A stretch of DNA of 64,000 nucleotides from an uncultured Blautia sp. Its GTDB lineage: Bacteria > Bacillota > Clostridia > Lachnospirales > Lachnospiraceae. The translations under genes and the position numbers were made by a program. This document shows positions 59,500 to 64,000 of the stretch, piece after piece (within the stretch, counting starts at the first letter, position 1; every line of letters starts with the position of its first letter). The notes beneath the pieces were generated by a model. That model saw nothing but the letters and a program-made list of their open reading frames with translations. It ran no database searches and was not told the DNA's origin. Location: contig NZ_CALFLA010000041.1 in the NCBI RefSeq assembly GCF_937880195.1, positions 62,001 through 126,000 of the forward strand, read 5' to 3'.

Positions 59500-61407
59500 T
59501 TAATTCTCTACCCCCTGCTGCATGGTAACAGGCTTTGCCTGTTCATTCAGTTCCCAGGTTTTTGGGATCGTACCTACCACATTTTTTGCCAGCCAGTTCA
59601 TGGTAATGATCTCCTCCGGTGAAAGGCTTCCCTCTGGATCCTCCCTTACAATTCCCTCCTGAGAATAAAGGACTCCGGAAAACGGATTAAACTCTCCTCT
59701 TCTTATGGTTTCCTTTAAAAGCTCTACAAGGCGCTTTGTACCTATCGGAAGACTTTTAGATACGATTACGTCCACCACATCTGAGGACATTCCCCACCAG
59801 TAATTGATGGCCTTTTTAGAGGCGCCGCTGTCGTCATACTTCCAGTTGCCGTTCATCACTGTCCTGATCAGCTCTTCATAGAATTTTCCCCAGTGCCACA
59901 AAGGCATGGCAAGATTATGAGGAACACCCTCCTGGATCCGGTATAATCCAAAATACCTAGACGCATCTTCCGGGATCACCATATCGCGGCCAGAGACAAT
60001 AGAAACGCCTTTCTGACAGATACGGTCCATAACCTTTCCCAGATCATCATCTTTCAGTGTGGACCATTCCAGGTAAACCTGAGCCCGGGGATTCGTCATT
60101 GCAGCTCCCAGAGCAAAGGCGTTGATATTTGCAATGGTTCCGAAAATAGGATAGTCGGCAATATAAGCCAGTTTTCCGTTTTCAGACAAAGCCCCTGCAA
60201 TAGCTCCCATAAGGAATTTTGCCTCGTGCATCCGGGCATAATAGGTACGTATGTAGCGGTGAGAAGTATTTAAGGAGCAGTTCAGAATCCGTACGTCAGG
60301 ATTTGCAATAGCCATCTTTACACTGGCCTGCACAAAGGCAGGCGTTGTGGTAAAGATCATATTGCAGCCCTTATCCACAGCATCCTGTATTGCTTTTTCT
60401 ACAAGCTCTGGCACAAGATTTTCGTAGCATATTGTAGTTACCTCGTCGGGGAAGGTCTGCTCCAGGTGAAGGCGTCCCAGCTCATGTGCATAAGTCCAGG
60501 CAGAAGCTCCCGGCGTTTTTGCATAAAGAAAAGCAATCTTCAGTTTTTTGGAACCAGTAAGTATTCTGGAAATCAGAGGCTTTTTGATTTCCCGCGTAGG
60601 ATCCATTTTCAGATCAATCTCATTTTCATGCTCCAGGAGCTTAAACTCCTCCCAGCTTTTGTTTACAAGGGTTTTCAGCTCCGCTACTGTCTTATGACAG
60701 ATCACGTCATAGCCGTAAACTGTAAGAAAAGCAAGAAAAGCGTCACCTGGGGTTATGGAAAGCTTCTTTCCTCCTGAAGCCTCAAATTCCAAAGTAAATC
60801 TTGCATAAATAGAACTAAACGTCAGTTTATCTTCATCGCTCCACGGCTCCTTAGGTTCTTTTCCTATAAGCTTCTGAAGTTTTGCAAAGCTGCCCAGTCT
60901 GGTAAACCACACATAATTCACCTTAGAAAGATCGTAAAAGTCAAGAAATTCGTAATAAATCCTGTTCTCTTTTTCTTCTGTCCTTGGAGGAATAATGCGG
61001 GTCACATAACCAGGAACAGAAACTGCGTCATAATATTTCAATACACTGACTCTTTTATTGCCTTCCTCTACGTAGAATTTATTCATATACTCATATGCCT
61101 TAATAGGATCGCGGATCCCTTCATTAATGTGACTGTTTCCAAGGCGATCCCATTTATAGGCAAACTCTGTATTTTCACGAAGGATCGGCATAAAATTTCC
61201 TGCAAAGGCGCTGCTTCTTCCCTCTGTCTTTGTTCCTGCGATCTGCTCTATGGGAATCTGCACCAGTCCCAGAGGTACTTCAGAGCAGGATCCCCTGGGC
61301 GGCAGAATCTCGTCCAGCACCTGAAGAGTGGGACGTTCCCCTCTCATCAATCTTGCCTGATAATCTTTTTTTCCAAGTTTATACGCTTTATTATATTCTT
61401 CCAGCAT
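59500..61407 (-). CDS. Cytosolic ParB-like/BMP-domain fusion protein
   Basis: The 635-aa protein has a ParB/Srx-like module near residues 90-150 (YVEEGNKRVSVLKYYDAVSV), a middle helical region, and from about 290 a BMP (basic membrane protein/PnrA) ligand-binding domain: KIAFLYAKTPGASAWTYAHE, MIFTTTPAFVQASVKMAIAN and GKLAYIADYPIFGTIANINA. BMP domains normally bind nucleosides outside the cell as lipoproteins. Here no signal peptide, lipobox or membrane span exists, so the protein should work in the cytoplasm, perhaps sensing a nucleoside. No transporter genes adjoin. Confidence 0.75.
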   Translation of the reverse strand: MLEEYNKAYKLGKKDYQARLMRGERPTLQVLDEILPPRGSCSEVPLGLVQIPIEQIAGTKTEGRSSAFAGNFMPILRENTEFAYKWDRLGNSHINEGIRDPIKAYEYMNKFYVEEGNKRVSVLKYYDAVSVPGYVTRIIPPRTEEKENRIYYEFLDFYDLSKVNYVWFTRLGSFAKLQKLIGKEPKEPWSDEDKLTFSSIYARFTLEFEASGGKKLSITPGDAFLAFLTVYGYDVICHKTVAELKTLVNKSWEEFKLLEHENEIDLKMDPTREIKKPLISRILTGSKKLKIAFLYAKTPGASAWTYAHELGRLHLEQTFPDEVTTICYENLVPELVEKAIQDAVDKGCNMIFTTTPAFVQASVKMAIANPDVRILNCSLNTSHRYIRTYYARMHEAKFLMGAIAGALSENGKLAYIADYPIFGTIANINAFALGAAMTNPRAQVYLEWSTLKDDDLGKVMDRICQKGVSIVSGRDMVIPEDASRYFGLYRIQEGVPHNLAMPLWHWGKFYEELIRTVMNGNWKYDDSGASKKAINYWWGMSSDVVDVIVSKSLPIGTKRLVELLKETIRRGEFNPFSGVLYSQEGIVREDPEGSLSPEEIITMNWLAKNVVGTIPKTWELNEQAKPVTMQQGVEN

Positions 61408-61564
61408 TTTCTCTCATCCTCCAATGAATTTCTAATACTGTGATTCTTTTTTCATTTATGATACTCCAGAGTATTTTTTTCCGCAAGAAGAAAAACATCA
61501 AAAAAATGCAGTTTCATCCATGCATTATGACGGAAGCGGCACATATCCGATCCTAAATTTTTTC

Positions 61565-61593
61565 TTGCTAAATGCTTCCGTTTACGCTATTCT
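61565..61593 (+). promoter_or_regulatory. Promoter of the DUF362 gene
   Basis: TTGCTA (61565-61570), N17, TATTCT (61588-61593). ACGGAAGC/GCTTCCGT inverted arms lie around it (about 61529 and 61574), separated by some 40 bp. Confidence 0.5.
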
Positions 61594-61622
61594 TTTATTA
61601 AGATCATAAAGGAGGAGTATTC

Positions 61623-62732
61623 ATGGAAAAAGCAAAAGTTTATTACACCAGCATGAGAACCGGATTTAATTGCGGTCTTCTCGACAAGCTGAAAAAACTG
61701 ATTAAAAAAGCAGGTATTGGAACGATTGATTTTGACGGAAAATATACGGCAATCAAAATCCATTTCGGAGAGCCGGGCAATCTTGCATTCTTACGTCCCA
61801 ACTATGCCAAGGCAGTTGCAGACGTAGTAAAGGAATTGGGCGGCAGACCTTTCCTAACTGACTGCAACACGCTTTATGTAGGCGGCCGTAAAAACGCCCT
61901 GGATCATCTGGACAGTGCCTATACCAACGGCTTTTCTCCATTTTCCACAGGCTGCCATGTGCTGATCGCAGACGGTCTGAAGGGAACTGACGAGGTATAC
62001 GTTCCTGTAGAAGGCGGAGAATATGTAAAAGAAGCCAAGATCGGACGGGCAGTTATGGACGCGGACGTATTTATTTCTCTTGCCCACTTCAAAGGACATG
62101 AGGCAACCGGTTTTGGCGGCGCTATGAAAAACATTGGAATGGGCTGCGGTTCCCGGGCAGGCAAAATGGAAATGCACAGCGCCGGCAAGCCTCATATCGA
62201 TCAAGACCTCTGCATCGGATGTCATCGCTGCGAAAAAATCTGCGCTCACGGCGCTCCAGAATTTACTGATAACAAAGCGTCTATCAACCATGACAAATGC
62301 GTAGGCTGCGGAAGATGTATCGGCGTCTGTCCTAAGGATGCTGTTCTTGCTGCCTCTGACGAATCAAACGATATCCTGAACTGCAAGATCGCAGAATATA
62401 CCAAGGCAGTTGTAGACGGCCGTCCTGCATTTTATATCAATCTTGTTATTGATGTTTCTCCTTATTGCGACTGTCACGCAGAAAACGACGCCGCTATCGT
62501 CCCAGACGTAGGCTTCTTTGCCTCCTTTGATCCGGTAGCCCTTGATATCGCATGCGCTGACGCTGTAAACGCACAGCCTATGATCTCCAATACTTTCCTG
62601 TCTGAATCCGATCATGAAGGCCACGATCATTTCGGCGCCATGTTCCCTACAACAGACTGGACTTCCTGTATTGAACACGCCAAGAAGCTTGGACTTGGTA
62701 CAGACCAGTATGAACTGATCGAAGTAAAATAA
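61623..62732 (+). CDS. DUF362-domain 4Fe-4S protein
   Basis: The 369-aa protein has a DUF362 core (FDGKYTAIKIHFGEPGNLAF, FLTDCNTLYVGGR, LAHFKGHEATGFGGAMKNIG) and an inserted two-cluster ferredoxin (CIGCHRCEKICAHG, CVGCGRCIGVCPKD), then PVALDIACADAV. DUF362 proteins are common in anaerobes and probably do electron transfer or radical chemistry; the reaction is unknown. GGAGGAG precedes the ATG. Confidence 0.9.
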   Translation: MEKAKVYYTSMRTGFNCGLLDKLKKLIKKAGIGTIDFDGKYTAIKIHFGEPGNLAFLRPNYAKAVADVVKELGGRPFLTDCNTLYVGGRKNALDHLDSAYTNGFSPFSTGCHVLIADGLKGTDEVYVPVEGGEYVKEAKIGRAVMDADVFISLAHFKGHEATGFGGAMKNIGMGCGSRAGKMEMHSAGKPHIDQDLCIGCHRCEKICAHGAPEFTDNKASINHDKCVGCGRCIGVCPKDAVLAASDESNDILNCKIAEYTKAVVDGRPAFYINLVIDVSPYCDCHAENDAAIVPDVGFFASFDPVALDIACADAVNAQPMISNTFLSESDHEGHDHFGAMFPTTDWTSCIEHAKKLGLGTDQYELIEVK

Positions 62733-62762
62733 GCAAGAACCCCTTTTTTGCTATTCAGTCAA

Positions 62763-62812
62763 AAACCGCAGGTAGGAATCCTTCTCACTGGAATCCCTCC
62801 TGCGGTTTCTTA
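62763..62812. terminator. Convergent terminator of the DUF362 gene and ilvA
   Basis: AAACCGCAGG (62763-62772) pairs with CCTGCGGTTT (62799-62808), with T- and A-runs outside. Confidence 0.85.
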
Positions 62813-62833
62813 TATATCGTTCCTATTTCTGGA

Positions 62834-64000
62834 TCAAAGGCTGGCCCGGATCACTCTCGGCTTGCAGCCTGCATCCTCCAACGCTTTGACAATCTGGTTT
62901 TTATGATCTGTTCCAAAGGCCTCCATAGTTACCTTCAGCTCCACTGCCGCGTTACGATTCGTGGTAACAAACTGGTTATGATCCAGCTTAATAACATTTC
63001 CTTGATTCTGAGCAATAATAGAAGCTACTCGAACCAGTTCACCTGCTTTATCAGGAATCAGTACAGATACCGTGAAAATACGGTCTCTCTGGATCAGACC
63101 ATGCTGTACTACAGAAGACATGGTGATCACATCCATATTTCCACCGCTTAAAATAGAAACCACTTTCTTTCCTGTAAAGTCCAGATGGCGAAGAGCCGCC
63201 ACGGTCAAAAGACCGGAATTTTCCACGATCATCTTATGATTTTCTACCATATCAAGAAAGGCCATGATCAGTTCGTCATCCTCAATGGTAATGATTCCAT
63301 CCAGGTTTTCTTTAATATATGGAAAGATTTTCTCTCCTGGAGTCTGCACTGCCGTACCGTCTGCAATGGTATTTACATGGGAGATCGTAACAATCTCTCC
63401 TTTTTCCAGAGAAGCCTTCATACAGGCTGCCCCTGCAGGTTCCACACCAATTACTTTAATGTGAGGATTTAAAAGTTTAGCAAGGGTAGAAACGCCTGTT
63501 GCAAGTCCCCCTCCTCCAATAGGAACAAGAATATAATCTACAAGAGGAAGCTCCTGGATGATCTCCATGGCAATGGTTCCCTGTCCTGTAGCCACTGCAG
63601 GATCATCAAAGGGATGGATAAATGTATAGCCTTCCTGCTGGGCAAGTTCCAACGCATAGGCGCAGGCTTCATCATAAACGTCACCTTTGAGAATCACCTC
63701 AGCTCCATAGCTCTTTGTTCTTTCTACCTTTATGAGAGGCGTTGTTGTAGGCATAACGATCACAGCTTTTACGCCGAATTTGTGCGCTGCATATGCCACT
63801 CCCTGAGCATGGTTTCCGGCAGATGCAGTGATCAATCCTTTTTCCCTTTCCTCTGGAGAAAGGGTGCTGATTTTATAATAAGCGCCTCGTACCTTATAGG
63901 CTCCTGTTCGCTGCATATTTTCCGGTTTCAGGAACACACGGTTTCCTGTAAGTTCAGAAAAATAACTGCTTTTGATCAGTTTTGTTTCCTGTGTAACTTG
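62834..64000 (-). CDS. ilvA: Threonine ammonia-lyase with ACT domain, 5' end outside window
   Basis: The frame is open to the right edge (389 residues visible). SYFSELTGNRVFLKPENMQR and TGAYKVRGAYYK (PLP Lys), ITASAGNHAQGVAYAA, PIGGGGLATG and a C-terminal ACT domain (VSVLIPDKAGELVRVASIIA) mark IlvA, which makes 2-oxobutyrate from threonine for isoleucine. A start at 63937 is only an internal GTG. Confidence 0.93.
   Translation of the reverse strand, partial: QVTQETKLIKSSYFSELTGNRVFLKPENMQRTGAYKVRGAYYKISTLSPEEREKGLITASAGNHAQGVAYAAHKFGVKAVIVMPTTTPLIKVERTKSYGAEVILKGDVYDEACAYALELAQQEGYTFIHPFDDPAVATGQGTIAMEIIQELPLVDYILVPIGGGGLATGVSTLAKLLNPHIKVIGVEPAGAACMKASLEKGEIVTISHVNTIADGTAVQTPGEKIFPYIKENLDGIITIEDDELIMAFLDMVENHKMIVENSGLLTVAALRHLDFTGKKVVSILSGGNMDVITMSSVVQHGLIQRDRIFTVSVLIPDKAGELVRVASIIAQNQGNVIKLDHNQFVTTNRNAAVELKVTMEAFGTDHKNQIVKALEDAGCKPRVIRASL

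Overview
The window looks like a chromosome segment from an anaerobic, low-to-moderate GC Firmicute of the Lachnospiraceae type (Blautia/Ruminococcus/Dorea-like). This is inferred from the ffh-rpsP-khpA-rimM-trmD order, PPi-linked glycolysis (pyruvate phosphate dikinase beside a PPi-type phosphofructokinase), a dimeric GlyQS, DUF6583- and DUF6553-like proteins and strong AGGAGG ribosome binding sites. It has two parts.

Positions 1 to about 27,430 are one end of a temperate prophage. The right end is set by a large serine integrase (25770-27356) whose insertion cut the host endonuclease IV gene (nfo): only the first ~70 codons remain (27400-27639). Leftwards come two tiny holin-like toxin genes, each facing an antisense RNA promoter of perfect consensus. 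Next are two repressor-type regulators with a secreted protein between them, and a divergent control region (22830-22919). A leftward early operon of about 38 mostly overlapping genes follows. It carries small regulators and zinc-ribbon proteins, a 373-aa candidate annealing protein and a single-chain SbcD-SbcC (Mre11-Rad50) fusion. It then carries a replisome organizer with iteron-like repeats inside its gene, a methyltransferase-like protein without an NPPY motif, PcfK and PcfJ, a RecU-like nuclease, a phage sliding clamp, a tandemly duplicated unknown gene, and a sigma/ArpU-like late regulator. A terminator ends this operon. Beyond it a sodium:solute symporter and a PP-loop (PAPS-reductase-like) gene run off the left edge.

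Positions ~27,640 to 64,000 are host chromosome: VanZ, CapA, YccF, a MATE exporter, a secreted DUF6583-like protein, an aldehyde dehydrogenase and FolC. Then come an 860-aa flavoprotein-rhodanese-siroheme reductase-ferredoxin fusion with its UPF0251 regulator, PpdK and Pfk, an MBL hydrolase, and the glyS-(AllA-like)-recO-era-M16 protease run. The rest holds a DUF6553-like gene, glf, the queA-trmD-rimM-khpA-rpsP-ffh-ylxM operon, a metallophosphoesterase, a cytosolic ParB-like/BMP fusion, a DUF362 ferredoxin protein and ilvA, cut by the right edge.

Points most worth following up: the SbcDC fusion beside replication genes; the candidate origin inside the replisome organizer; the clamp-binding tail of PcfK together with a phage clamp; the twin toxin/antisense modules whose promoters share an 8-mer with the lysogeny control region; the nfo integration; an 87-bp palindromic element with a 10-bp target duplication upstream of the MATE gene; and the ParB-BMP fusion. 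No tRNA, rRNA, CRISPR array or autonomous insertion sequence was seen.
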